This document shows, in pieces, positions 12,901 to 22,289 of a stretch of 64,000 nucleotides of DNA. The position numbers and the translations under genes are program-made. Location: contig CM037459.1 in assembly GCA_021014325.1 (NCBI GenBank), positions 15,774,501-15,838,500 of the forward strand, in the 5' to 3' direction. Within the stretch, counting starts at the first letter, position 1. The number at the start of each line of letters is the position of its first letter. The notes beneath the pieces were generated by a model, which was given only the letters and a program-made list of their open reading frames with translations, did no database searches and was not told where the DNA came from. The DNA comes from Plazaster borealis (Eukaryota > Echinodermata > Asteroidea > Forcipulatida > Labidiasteridae).

Positions 12901-15900
12901 GGTCAAATTCTTTAAAGAAAACTGTTAGAACGTGGTTACAACACAGCAGAATTGACCCGTTTCACGGAATCGAATGATGACCACAGAAATTCAATGTTGA
13001 GTGCACCACCTAACATCAAGAAAGAAACAATTCCACCGCTGGTTTTTACTTCGCCATTTTTCCCACAGATCAAACACTCAAATCTCAAACGTGCACTGTT
13101 CAAACATTGGCATCTTATTAATGACAGTGATTTCCTTCACAACCTTTTTCCTGCACCTCCTCTGTTAGCCTACAAAAGACAAAAGAACATAAAAGACCAA
13201 CTAATTCGAGCTAGATTGCAAGCTTCAACCGAAGAAAACACAATAAAAAAAATGGACGAACAGATCTTGCAAATCCTGCTTGACCTACTACAGGAACAAG
13301 AGTTGTGTACACAAAACTAAAAAATAAATCAGGGCTTGGATCTAGACGAGACTACGTATACCAATAACAAACGAAGAATACATGTCTTGCTTGATCCTCT
13401 TGTCGAAATAAACCATATCTGATCACTCCTTGTTGCAAAACTTTCATAATAAAGGATAAAAGCAAAAAAATGGTGACTGATGAAGTGCAGCTTATATAAA
13501 GCACTGAAAATATGTTTTTGAGCCATCCATTAAAGGTATACATAAAATGGCTCGACATATTATCACCGGATAAAAGTTCTTTTTAGTTAGTTCCAACAAC
13601 CCCTTCCCCAAACCCCCCCCCTTTTCAAAACCCCCCTCTCTTTCCTTCACGGAGTTTTATAAAAACATCAAAAATAAGCTCTGCTGTAACCATTGCCTGA
13701 GGTTTTGAATACAGAGACACTTGTCTCCCACCCAAAGACAACATTTAGACAGTCAGGTTTGTTTTACTACCAGAGACCACACCGATAACATGTGTTTTCC
13801 CTTCACTCCCTCTCGCTGCCAATTACTTTTAATAGCACCGGATTCAGTTTAGAATTTCCCGCTCCTTGGTGCATCTCACTTATTTAAGTGTTCTTTGGCA
13901 GTCTCCTATTCACACTCTCCATCCTATCCAAACCCCACCCCCCACCAACACCTGTTCCCCTTCCAGCTTTACCTTTTCACTTAAACAAAAAACCCCTCTT
14001 CCCTATTAAGAACTATCCACATATCGCCTCATATGTTTTTTAAAGCTTTAAATTCCCTACATGGTTCTCCATTAACAAAAGAAGAATTTTATAAATACTA
14101 TAACTTGAGCCTTTTGAACATTTTGAGTGCGTTCCGGTTTCACTATTTACTGTGCTTGTCCCCCCCCCCAAAAAAACCCCCCAAAACATTCATATGATGC
14201 ACATATGTTTTCTTCCATCAAAACGGGTTTTTTTGTGTGGTCATAATGTTCTCATCTCCGGGTCTGTTTACACAGGGCTACATGTATGATTTCACTTTTC
14301 CCTTTACACACGTGATCTATCCCCACTGATAATATTGAAATTTTGCAAGTCTACAGTGCTATCAGGAATGTTTTTGTTAAGCCAGGTTTCGGAAAAACAT
14401 ATAAGACATGTCTATATGGTATTCGTGGAGGTTCCGTGTACACGCACCAGGTTCATTCATCTTATTTGGTAGAGATCTTACATTACTAAGCAAAATGGTC
14501 GTCAAGGGCGGATTCGTCCGTCAAGCTCTTTCCTCTTTTCCTAGGCTGTATTTCTTGTGGAAAGTCCTCAAAGTCCATCGGTTCGTTGAGTATGTAATAT
14601 ATCAGTGTCACCAGTCGATTCGGCACCAGGGTAGGCAGACACACATTCAATATGGTGACAGTAATATAAACACGAGTAGACACCGGACTAGCTCTATAGC
14701 CTTCATGCAACATATTGATAAAACTAGGCAAAACTTAAACTGAAAAATCAACAAAGATGATAAAAATGAGTAAAACGATGGACACGAAAAGCCAATGGTG
14801 GTTACTACGGAGCAGCGCCCTCTAGATTTGAAACTGTTGTCCAATTTGCTGTTAATTGAAGAAAAGAGCATCCATTATTTCACTTTCAACCCTTGTACTC
14901 CATTCTGTTCCCTTCACAATGAAACGTCCTTACCATGATTGGTTCTTTTACCTTTACAAATCACTGAAGATTATCGAGTTATGATGCAATGTTTCATTGG
15001 AAAACAGAAGCAGAAGAAGCTAACGTGTTCTTTGATGCCCTGGATAGTCTAATTGGCTTGGACTTTGAAGAAGATGATGACTCCAGTGTGAATACGAAGA
15101 GCAAGAAGTCAAACAGTGATCCAAGAATAGTGGACATTCAATGTGAATTAAGTAAAACCAACAGGAAGAAGGCTGTCATCCGAAGTAACAAGGTAGGATG
15201 GGTTGGTTTTGCCATCAAATGATTTCTTGGCACCTGCCTTATATAATCTATCTCAGATTTACATTACTCAACTTGATAAAACAATGGAGAATAAAACTTA
15301 CAAAGATGTAGACGTGCATACTTCAGCGTTAGTAGTGCCATTTTGAGAAAAAGCTGACAATCAACAGGAGGGTTCTATTCATTTGTACATTGAAGCCACC
15401 ACAGCTTCATTAGAATCTTGGATGCCAACAACCCAATCCAAGTTTCCATATTTCTTAGTTTGTTCTCCAGCAACCATATTGAACATCATTGTCTTGTTAG
15501 GCAGGTACTGTTTATCAAACTGTGAAAGGGATCAGACTCAATGGGGTTTTCTTACAGGGTATTTTGGTCACCCTGCTGGATCAGTAACCTTTCCATTTCA
15601 CTGGTCTGCTAAAATTCTAGCTGTTCCATAACCCAACCTATGGTTTCCTACGATAGTTGTTTTTTACATGCAAGCAGCGTTTTTTACGTGTAGCTTTGAG
15701 AGCAATGAATTAAACATGTAGCAAGCTGGACCACCGGCACCAGTAAGAATGATCTTCATGTACTGAGGGATCATTTTTACTGGTGTTAATTCATTAGCTG
15801 GCATTTGGTCATGTCTGTGCAGACCCAGTTGGGACAAGTGCATGTATTCAGAGATTTCAGAGGAACATGAAGAAAGACAAAATAGCTCAACCATGATGAA

Positions 15901-18900
15901 AGGCTTTATAACTAAAGCCTACAATCAATATAACTTAATTGATGTGCTTTAATTCTCACACATAAATTATTTTGGTTTAACCATAACACTTCTTCTTACA
16001 GCAATCATTTGTAGCACAGCATCAAGCAAAAGTCAAAAAGAAGAAATACGAAGGAGAGCATTCAAAATCACATCACTGGATTAAAATGGTATGTCTCACC
16101 GGCAGAATCCTTCAATTTTATAACTCATTGTGGCTGGTTCAGTGAACATGTATTGAAACAGTTTTTTGTTTCCAGTCAAACTTGAGATACTTTTGGTGAT
16201 CGTCTGCTATCAGAACAGCAGAATAGTATGCATCTTTAAGGAGACTGAATGCCATAAAGCAACCAGGGGCTTTTTCCAAACCATGGCTTAGGCTCCATTG
16301 ATCCTTTCTCTAATGTGATTTGAAATATTTGGAATTTAGCATCCATTAAACAAGTTTGTGGTCGAAAAATTTCCCACACCAGTTGAACTCGAACACAAGC
16401 AAGGCCTGGGCAATTCTCGGGTCGATTGAATCACTCAGTGATTTTGTCATAAGAGACAGCATCTCTGAAAAGCCCATTGATCATTTCTGCCAAGTTTTCA
16501 TCCAGGGCTTATCACACTGTTCTTTTACAGTTGTTTTGTTTGCCATGATTTTGAATAAATTGGTAGAACTAATTTTCTGTGGTTCATTACCTAAATGTTG
16601 GTTCTTCCAATTTTGAAAGTACAGCTGTCAACATGGCGAGTATGAATAACAGGAAGCAGGGCTCGATGTAATACCTTTGGTGAAAACAAATATGCAGAAC
16701 AAAAACGAGAAGAAGATATTTGTACCGGTTATGAATGGAAGGAAGTTTAAAGGCCGTGTACACTATTGGTAAGATCGAAAAAACACAAATGTTCACAGAT
16801 TCACACACAACTTACATGATTTAAAGTAAGTAATGGTTGAAAGGGTTCCTTAAAATATTTCTGCCTAAAATGCTATCATTTCTGAGAAATGAGTAAAACA
16901 ATAGTTTTTATCACGCGTGATATTTTGAAGAAAACAGAAAACACAGAAGGTCTCTTTTCACTTTTTTCTCGTGATCTCGATGACCAATTGAGCTCAAACT
17001 TTCACAGGTTTGTTTGTTCGTGCATATGTTGAATCACATCAAATGTGGACACTGATTTTGAGCTTTTACCAAAAGTGTACAATCCTGTAAGAGTCTAGAA
17101 AACAACATTAAAAAAGGCACTAAAATTACCATTGTATGTTTTGATTGCAACAGCTGAAAAAAAACATGTGCATTATTAAAATACACCATTTATTTTTGTT
17201 TTCACTAAAATAATTTTGTTTTAATATTAAATTGTAAATTTGTATCATTGTTAGATTAAGCCATTGTGGAAACTTAAACTGTTCTTTTGTATTTTCAGAA
17301 GCGTGATCAGTTATTTGCTGAGCAGGAGAAGAGAAGAGACTTTATTGAATGCGAGAGGAAGAAAACCATTGATAGATTACAAAACTACAAACTGGTAAAT
17401 ATTGTGATTGATAGTATTTTAAAATTGTAAATCGTAAATCTTTTTGTGATTTGACTGAACTACTTTGATTTAACTACTTTGTTGTCTTGCTTTTTTGTGC
17501 CCTGCGGTTGGTGAAGCAACCGAAGGGGCATACTGTTTCCGACATGTCCTTCCGTTTTAATATTGGCTACCTTATGGAGACGGAGGGGGGAAAAAAGCAG
17601 AACAAAAGGTCATCATTGGGATTCTTAAGACTGGGGTGCTCCACAGAGAATTTTGTGTTCAAAGTATATGGGAGGATAATCAGTACAGGGACAAAGGAAA
17701 GAGCAAAAGATGCATGTCTCCACACAGGTATGTAAAGATGTGTGTGTGCCCGTTCACACGTCAACTCATTGTACAGGGTACTTTACACACACAGCTCTGT
17801 GTTGCAGTCACTCTGTAGACATTCCTTTGTTCTGTACACTTAAAGACAATCCTATTCTTCAACACTGTACAAAAATACTGTGATAGCGGTTCAAGTTCCT
17901 ACATGATGTGGACCTTTTTTGTTCTCGGGTCCACAATTTGCATGTAGCGTTAAAACACATGAACCCCACAAGGTTTTCTTTGTTCTAGTGGTACCCCACA
18001 GAGGATTTCTTCAGAAAAGGGAATAATAGAACAACAATGGAAGTACCCCGTAACTGCCATATGTAAGGGTTGGTAGGTATACACATTCAAACTGGGGACC
18101 TATAACAAAATAGGTTGGGTGAATGTCCCCATTTGGAAAGTGTATACAAAACGAATGGGAGCTGTTGCCAAATGTTGAAGTACAAACAAGGTCCCGCTTT
18201 TGGACCCTTTGGCCAAATGTCAAGGTCATTTTGGATAAAACAAAAGAAATGTTGTCCGAGGGATAACTCAAGAAGTACTTGGCATATCAACTCCAAACTT
18301 GGTGTAAGGATTGGTCTTGAGATCCCTCAGAAGCCTATTGCTTTTGGACCGGCCCCTTGGCCAAATGTCAAGGTCATTTTGCCTAAAACAAAATAAATGT
18401 TGTCCAAGGGATATCTCGAGATGTTCTTAGCATATCAACTCCAAACTTGGTTGGTAATACATAAATTTAACAGAAACAAGAATTAACATTTTTCTGGGAG
18501 ATGACATCAGGAATCATGCACAAGCATAGTTGTGAGTACTGTTAGATGAATTAGTAAAAAACTAAAAATATATATCCTTTCAAAAATTTGTGTTGGTTTT
18601 TTTGTGAGCTTTTTTAAAGCTTTTTTTATCATGATTACATTTTGCAGACCCACCCTAGCCCAAAGATTCTTAAACCTCAACAGTATAAGAAATCTGTCAA
18701 AAAAGATGAGACAAGACAAAAGAAAGAGGATGAATCAAAAGAATGTTTAAAGAGAGATGCAGCTTTAGCCAGGGACAGAGCCAGACGAGCTTATCAACCA
18801 CCAAAGCTCAAAAAACCCAAACACAAAAATGCAACTGAATTGCAGTCATCCAATCAAACTGAGCATGCAGAGTTCTCACAACCAACCCCTGTCCCACCCC

Positions 18901-21420
18901 CACCTCCTCCTTGCCCCCCACCACCCCCCTGTCCCCCACCACTCAGTTCCAATTCACCCTTGCACCTGCTCACTGCTAGGAGACAGACCAACACATCTTA
19001 CCAAAATGAGAATGTGAAGGAGGAAGGAGGGGGAGGAATTGATGTGAGTGAGATCTTGAAGGCAAGAGGGAATTTACAGAGCCAATCAAAGTCTGCAAGT
19101 AACAATTCCGAAGGAGGAGTTAGTAAAGGTAAGGGTGATGAGAGTGCAAAGCTACCATTTATTACAGATATAATACATCATGGGTCTTTTTCTTATCCTC
19201 TATTTTTTATTCAAGCAGTTTCATCAAGCTTGGTGATAACATTTTCCAGACATGATTTTGTGCATGTTTTATTTTGGAAATCAAAGTTACTGAGTACATG
19301 TATTGATGACACTTTTCTTGCACATGGCTGTATTTTAGATGGAAATGCTTCTCATTAAGTCAATTGGTACAGGTATTAATAAGGGATAAAATCAGCAGGG
19401 TTGTGGCCGTGTGATAAAAAAGCATAATAATGTTGGAAAATCTGTAAACTTTTCTGTAACTTTTCAATTCCTTTCACATCCGCAGGCTCCGTTTCACGAA
19501 AGGTCAAATTGCGAGTGATGCTCATTGGTTGTGCGTACGCGTGCTTACTAATAAATTTTACATTGAGTACTGGTATGTATTGATTGCGTTACGTGTAAAT
19601 TAATGCCACGAGAAAGCTTGCGCACCACGTGTAAGCTTGCGTGGCGCGCAAGGCCATGCGTGTATGTTTAAACACTTCTCAGCATGTTAATATCACACAT
19701 TTAAACATGGCCACATAATCTCTGCTCGACCAATCAGAACGGATAAACACTGTCTTGGCTATTTATAAATATTTGTTATCATTACAATGTTGTATCATAC
19801 TGCACCTTTAATTAACACAAACAATTGTAATTTAAGAAGTGCATAAAGAGGGAGTAATGAACACCTGGGCCCAATTTCATGGCGCTGCTAACAGCAGAAT
19901 ACTATACTTATGAGCCCTGTCAAGCGTGTGAGTCTATGGGCTGAATTAGCAGTGCCATGAAATTGGGCCCTGATATTGTCTCATAAGAGTGATAATTGTG
20001 TGCCATTTGTCGCTCTTATGAGACAATGTTTAACCACAAATAATACAACATGGACCTGATAGATAATCTAAAAAAACAAAAAGAATGTAAAACTTGTAGT
20101 CAATAAAAAAATGTATCATTATGTTTGTTACTTCTTGTTGTCTAAATATTTAAATTGACCGTGCAATATATTTAATGGTGTAAGAAGAATCAGTAAATAT
20201 AAGAGCCATGTATGAAGAGAGAGTGAAAATAACTGGGGCTAAGTTCTTATTAAGTGCAAATAAATCTTAATTGCTAAGCAAACTGTGATGTCACAATACA
20301 AATAACTATGTTGTTACTGACAACTCTTCTTGTTTCTGAGTGCTTTGTGGAATCCAGCCCTGAGCCTCTAAATGTACAAATTGCTGCTTCGAGGAGTACA
20401 TTTTCATTGTGTTATCTTTTTATAATGGCACTGCAGCATGACAAGTCCAATTTCTTGTACTTGCTGTACATGTCTAAACACACAGCTAAGGTACTGACAT
20501 GACTGATAGTTAAAGCTGTGGTATGTACAATAATGCAGCTTTGTGCAGTTTAAGCTGTTCAGCAGAGTTACATCATGTTAACATACTCATGATAAGTTAA
20601 GTTTAAACACCCATTGCATATTCTGTTAATCAAACGTATTGATTTCTGTTTTAGATAAAAAATAAAGTAATTTTTTACCATTAACAGCAGATGATTTTTA
20701 TACTGTCAGCAAAGTATTCCAAAATATTTGTGAGTTGTATTTTGCTCACCCAAGGGATCTTTGCTTTAACTTCCAATAGACCATTGTAAATACACAGTAC
20801 TTTGGTAAACATTGGTATATTGATTACATGTATGTGCAGCAAAAGTTTGCCTGTACTGGTACAAAAAAAAAGGGTTTATTGTTCAAACTGGGGAAACCAG
20901 ATTTCAAGCTAAAATGTCTGAATACAACTAGTATGAAGTAATTCAGCCTTGGTGCAGGGTCTCATCTCTTTACCCGATAATCTGTGGAGTTATGTAGACT
21001 TAAATTTGGCACACATTTTGTGTTTAGGCAAGGATATTTTAGGGGTTATACAGTCATATACTTCAACTATCAGTTATATGTTGCTGAATTGTACTGGTAG
21101 ACTTTGGTTGCCAACGGAGCTTTGTGGCCGCTCAGCCATTTAGTGATATGGTGAGGATAAAGGTGTAAAAACTTCTGAATTTGTCAAGCTTGTTGTTGAT
21201 TTTTGTGTTGTTTTATGATTTTGATTTTTCAGATCCAATGGAAGTTACTCTGGCCAATATTCGTCAGGGGGTGAAACTACGTAAAGTCCAGCGAGACCCA
21301 AGTATGTACTCTCTTTACAGCAGTCTTGAAGATAGCGAGTTAATGGCCAAGATAAGAAGCATCAGACATCAGACAGAAACCCTAGATGACTCAGACTCTG
21401 AAGCTGAATTTAGCCCTTAA
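3014..21420 (+). CDS. WHAMM/JMY-like: WHAMM/JMY-family actin nucleation-promoting factor (whole gene, 8 coding exons)
   Basis: Coding exons: 3014-3914, 9012-9184, 10848-11013, 15008-15192, 16002-16088, 17299-17394, 18648-19128 and 21233-21420. All junctions are GT-AG, every phase agrees, and the sum (2277 nt) gives 758 aa plus TAA. Family role: WHAMM and JMY activate the Arp2/3 complex to build branched actin. WHAMM does so on ER-Golgi tubules while binding microtubules; JMY also nucleates actin itself and shuttles to the nucleus. Order of parts: N-terminal WHAMM/JMY domain (residues 1-300), coiled coil (about 300-540), basic linker, polyproline (about 617-634), a weak and a good WH2 motif (667-685, 699-718), then a connector and acidic tail (733-758). 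The length is nearer human WHAMM (about 809) than JMY (about 988). An invertebrate may carry one ancestral gene, so I do not choose between the names. Confidence 0.93.
3915..4500. other. start of intron 1
   Basis: Intron sequence. A GC-richer patch at about 4195-4400 with the words CGGACTATGAGCC and ATATAAGCCGC recalls a widespread animal repeat, but no ends were found. Confidence 0.35.
5675..6496. repeat. long inverted repeat inside the CCGGAAG element
   Basis: Arms at about 5675-5927 and 6258-6496 are near-complementary over about 240 bp, with a loop of about 330 bp. Shared words include GCGCAAATTTTTGCGTTTAC next to the loop and GACTAGTACATTCC/GGAATGTACTACATG further out. The transcript would fold into a long hairpin. 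The arms each contain an open frame starting MAETLIIYNSKTK in opposite directions; this follows from the inverted repeat and is not evidence of a gene. Confidence 0.8.
6600..7600 (+). repeat. tandem array of ~150-165 bp units
   Basis: Seven or so diverged units run head to tail. Each carries the CTTCCGGTT..AACCGGAAG palindrome (for example around 6776, 6928, 7093 and 7240), the AACTTCTTAACCACACATTG-type block and the TTACAATCTATACATTATTG-type block. In the last two units (about 7395 and 7537) the palindrome has lost its CCGG core. Confidence 0.8.
7664..9011. other. end of intron 1
   Basis: No gene or element boundary was recognised. A purine-rich run lies at about 8093-8142. A CTTTCCTTTCCAATTAGGAAG stretch near 8568 may be an eroded unit of the CCGGAAG repeat. 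Confidence 0.4.
9012..9184 (+). CDS. WHAMM/JMY-like: WHAMM/JMY-like coding exon 2 (residues 301-358)
   Basis: The acceptor is the CAG ending at 9011; the split codon becomes GTT (Val). The product continues VVISQLEKDKQKFGKSTWEL, matching the family pattern of a charged helix followed by QKKFGKASW. It ends KIKQE in phase 0 before GTAATA. This is the start of the predicted central coiled coil. A second AG nearby would break the frame, so it was not used. Confidence 0.92.
9206..9310. repeat. dispersed repeat (family shared with 11340-11412)
   Basis: The segment containing GGCAATGCGGGAAGTCTGCC and GTGTACATGGGCCATCCA recurs at 11340-11412 in intron 3, with AATTTTGTGGCAATGC and GTGTACATGGGCCATCCATA. 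Both sit within a few hundred bases downstream of coding exons. Element ends were not resolved. Confidence 0.65.
9553..9925. mobile_element. MITE family A, copy 1 (intron 2)
   Basis: Shares order and words with 16748-17090: CACAGATTCACACA, GAGAAATGAGTAAAACAAT, TTGAGCTYAAACTTTCACAG and TTTACCAAAAGT. It ends with a diverged inverted repeat (AAAAGGGTGTTTGTAACATT / ACCAAAAGTATAAACTGCCT). It has no coding potential. Confidence 0.7.
10162..10535. mobile_element. MITE with TTAAAGG...CACGTTTGG ends (intron 2)
   Basis: The left end TTAAAGGCACTGAACACGTT and the right end (complement TTAAAGGTATCGTACACGTT) form an imperfect inverted repeat of about 25 bp. The interior reads like a repeat I associate with sea-star genomes (recall, not checked). 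If TTAA belongs to the target, a Kolobok or piggyBac-type origin is possible. Confidence 0.75.
10848..11013 (+). CDS. WHAMM/JMY-like: WHAMM/JMY-like coding exon 3 (residues 359-413)
   Basis: This exon encodes MALLEEGPNYITNF followed by LDQLAFDLQVKCYDTQLAVL and an EELK end. It corresponds to the family block in which a D/E-rich helix reads YDLQLQLYEVQFEIL. The first codon happens to be ATG but is internal. The acceptor (CTTGAAG) has a poor pyrimidine tract, so the 5' boundary is slightly less sure than the others. It ends in phase 1 before GTTTGT. Confidence 0.88.
11014..11770. other. intron 3 upstream of the Penelope-like element
   Basis: Contains T-rich intron start, the dispersed repeat at 11340-11412, and otherwise nothing recognised. 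The 5' boundary of the Penelope-like element is not visible. Confidence 0.4.
11771..13320 (+). pseudogene. Penelope-like element reverse transcriptase (frameshifted, in intron 3)
   Basis: Positions 11771-12925 encode a Penelope-like RT. Seen in order: EGRGVCVMNRSDY, LYLLPKIHKNPPNGTRFVGR followed by PIISG, a DIVSMYTNCPQ block, VAMGSVCSP, the catalytic YRDD (MRYRDDVLIIYNG) and FLDLIIYKG. A stop (TAG at 12926-12928) plus a frameshift moves the reading to the next frame (LERGYNTAELTRFTESND), which continues to 13320. That part holds the HWHLIND, LFPAPPLLAYKRQ and LIRARLQ segment that ends Penelope-type thumb regions. The true N-terminus is missing. No GIY-YIG endonuclease follows: the frame ends LLDLLQEQELCTQN. 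It could be an endonuclease-less lineage or simply 3'-truncated. Only two lesions suggest a fairly young insertion. Confidence 0.9.
13321..15007. other. intron 3, downstream part
   Basis: No gene recognised. C-rich patches occur at 13606-13640, 13938-13960 and 14160-14185. Short open frames at 14400-14870 have no recognisable content. Confidence 0.4.
15008..15192 (+). CDS. WHAMM/JMY-like: WHAMM/JMY-like coding exon 4 (residues 414-475)
   Basis: The split codon G|AA gives Glu, so the junction reads EELKEAEEANVFFDALDSL. This corresponds to the family's EEK(R/Q)DEVVYYD segment. It is followed by an acidic run (DFEEDDDSS) and a basic run ending KKAVIRSNK. It ends in phase 0 before GTAGGA. The acidic run is not conserved with vertebrates as far as I recall. 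Confidence 0.88.
15193..16001 (-). other. intron 4 with an antisense coding-like stretch
   Basis: On the minus strand, about 15385-15545 reads DKQYLPNKTMMFNMVAGEQT and then KKYGNLDWVVGIQDSNEAVV before a stop. Neighbouring frames (about 15550-15890) also look protein-like but are broken. A similar impression comes from minus-strand 16350-16600 in intron 5. I cannot assign a family; a decayed retrocopy is possible. Confidence 0.3.
16002..16088 (+). CDS. WHAMM/JMY-like: WHAMM/JMY-like coding exon 5 (residues 476-504)
   Basis: A short exon of 29 codons, QSFVAQHQAKVKKKKYEGEH then SKSHHWIKM, lies between a good acceptor (CTTCTTACAG) and donor GTATGT. It is very basic, as is the equivalent family segment that ends in a His-His-x-x-x-Met/Lys motif. 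It is phase 0 at both ends. Confidence 0.87.
16748..17090. mobile_element. MITE family A, copy 2 (intron 5)
   Basis: Same order of blocks as 9553-9925. The ends are better preserved: TTTAAAGGCCGTGTACACTA on the left and ACCAAAAGTGTACAATCCT on the right. Confidence 0.75.
17299..17394 (+). CDS. WHAMM/JMY-like: WHAMM/JMY-like coding exon 6 (residues 505-536)
   Basis: 32 codons: KRDQLFAEQEKRRDFIECER then KKTIDRLQNYKL. This is one of the most recognisable family blocks (KRDK..EEE.K...W..QERQ.TL.RL..FK) and closes the coiled coil. It has clean splice sites and is phase 0 at both ends. Confidence 0.92.
17395..18647. other. intron 6 with a short shared repeat and tandem repeat
   Basis: Positions about 17985-18045 (GGATTTCTTCAGAAAAGGGA then AATAGAACAACAA) recur at about 28555-28600. 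Positions about 18080-18460 hold two tandem copies of a ~146 bp unit, described separately. The rest is unremarkable. Confidence 0.5.
18085..18460. repeat. two-copy tandem repeat, ~146 bp unit
   Basis: The words TTGGCCAAATGTCAAGGTCA, GAAATGTTGTCCGAGGGATA and CATATCAACTCCAAACTTGG occur at about 18210-18300 and again at about 18358-18450. The spacing is close to 146 bp, with about 10% divergence by eye. Confidence 0.75.
18648..19128 (+). CDS. WHAMM/JMY-like: WHAMM/JMY-like coding exon 7 (residues 537-696): polyproline and first WH2-like motif
   Basis: It begins THPSPKILKP after TTTTGCAG, then runs through a basic linker and a proline-rich run at residues about 617-634 interrupted by two Cys. 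Polyproline tracts in these proteins recruit profilin-actin. Residues 667-685 read IDVSEILKARGNLQSQSKS, in the place of the first WH2 of WHAMM (core xxLLxxIRxGxxLK). Here the helix is plausible but the LKKV-type end is lost, so it may be a degenerate WH2. The exon ends in phase 1 before GTAAGG. Confidence 0.9.
19867..19970. mobile_element. GGGCCCAATTTCAT-type MITE (intron 7)
   Basis: The ends are inverted repeats: GGGCCCAATTTCATGGCGCT on the left, and the complement of AGTGCCATGAAATTGGGCCC on the right. Related copies occur at 27.2-27.5 kb and 28.16-28.44 kb. Confidence 0.85.
19978..20030. repeat. hairpin GTCTCATAAGAG...CTCTTATGAGAC
   Basis: Perfect 12-bp inverted arms lie about 25 bases apart, directly beside the MITE. 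It may be a second small element or a duplicated end. Confidence 0.6.
21233..21420 (+). CDS. WHAMM/JMY-like: WHAMM/JMY-like coding exon 8 (residues 697-758): WH2, connector, acidic tail
   Basis: The WH2 is clear: VTLANIRQGVKLRKVQRD (residues about 701-718). It is followed by a connector helix (LMAKIRSIRHQTE) and an acidic end DDSDSEAEFSP before TAA at 21418-21420. WH2 binds actin monomers; the connector and acidic parts bind Arp2/3. Nucleation-promoting factors normally carry a Trp within or just after the acidic cluster. Here that position appears to be Phe (residue 756), and no Trp exists in the exon. Confidence 0.93.
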
Positions 21421-22240
21421 TGTAAGAATTCTGGGGAACCCAGGACATTTTAGAGGGTGAAAAAAGGTATAGACCAAGTGTATATTATGGTGTCAAAAAA
21501 ATACTTATTTTGTGTTTTGAATCAAGTTACCTCATTTGAACTTATTTATGGAATGTGACACATATGTCACATTGGGTCATTCAGTATAGATTGAAACTGT
21601 ATCAAAGAACATATATTACAACACTCAAAAGTAACCAGTTAGGTTACTATTAAAATTTACTGAACAAGGTTTGTTAACATCATAAGCTCTTGGTCTGAAA
21701 ATTTTATGGGTGTGGCTGCCTATAAAATGGGCGTAGCTACCTATAAAGTGGGCGTGATTGCCCTATTATAGTTTTTATTTGTTTTCGGGGTGTCCTCAAA
21801 ATCAATTTAAATATAAACTACTCTATCATATTATTCACAATATTACAGAAGCACAACTCTGTGCATGTGTACATACTACTGTGAAACTCATTGTGTGATG
21901 GTGTGTTATCAAGTGAAATTTTCTTATCGCAATAACTTGTTGGGGCTGATCCTTTAAATTTGTAAAAAAAGGCATGGTGTCCCTTACACATGTTCCAAAT
22001 TCTTCCCTTACATTACACACCCATTGATTTTCAACTACATAGTCATAGCAGTTCAGTTCTCGTGTCTAGTGTCTATTATGGATGCACAGCCATCTTACAC
22101 ATGGAACGACTTGAAGTAATTTCTGTCCTCTACAAATACAGCCTTACATCACACTTTTCACACAGAGTATTAGTGTTATTCGTTTCACACAAATACGACG
22201 ACCTCCCTTTTCTACTTAAACTGGCCAGTGGGCATGATGG
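21421..22240 (+). other. 3' UTR and downstream flank of the WHAMM/JMY-type gene
   Basis: No AATAAA was seen close to the stop; ATTAAA at 21649-21654 is the nearest candidate poly(A) signal. At about 21706-21762 a 20-22 bp unit (GGGCGTAGCTACCTATAAA and variants) repeats three times. No gene follows before the piggyBac relic. Confidence 0.45.
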
Positions 22241-22289
22241 TCCTTGCGTACATCATCAACTAGTCCCTTACGTACCTTAAGTGGGCGTA

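Larger units (their letters stand above)
19129..21232. other. intron 7
   Basis: Holds the 19867-19970 MITE, a neighbouring hairpin, and otherwise nothing recognised. Confidence 0.4.

Noticed and set aside
17487..17735. 82-codon open frame as an alternative WHAMM/JMY exon
   Set aside because: No acceptor in the right phase and no similarity to the family; it lies in intron 6 between two exons that join correctly.
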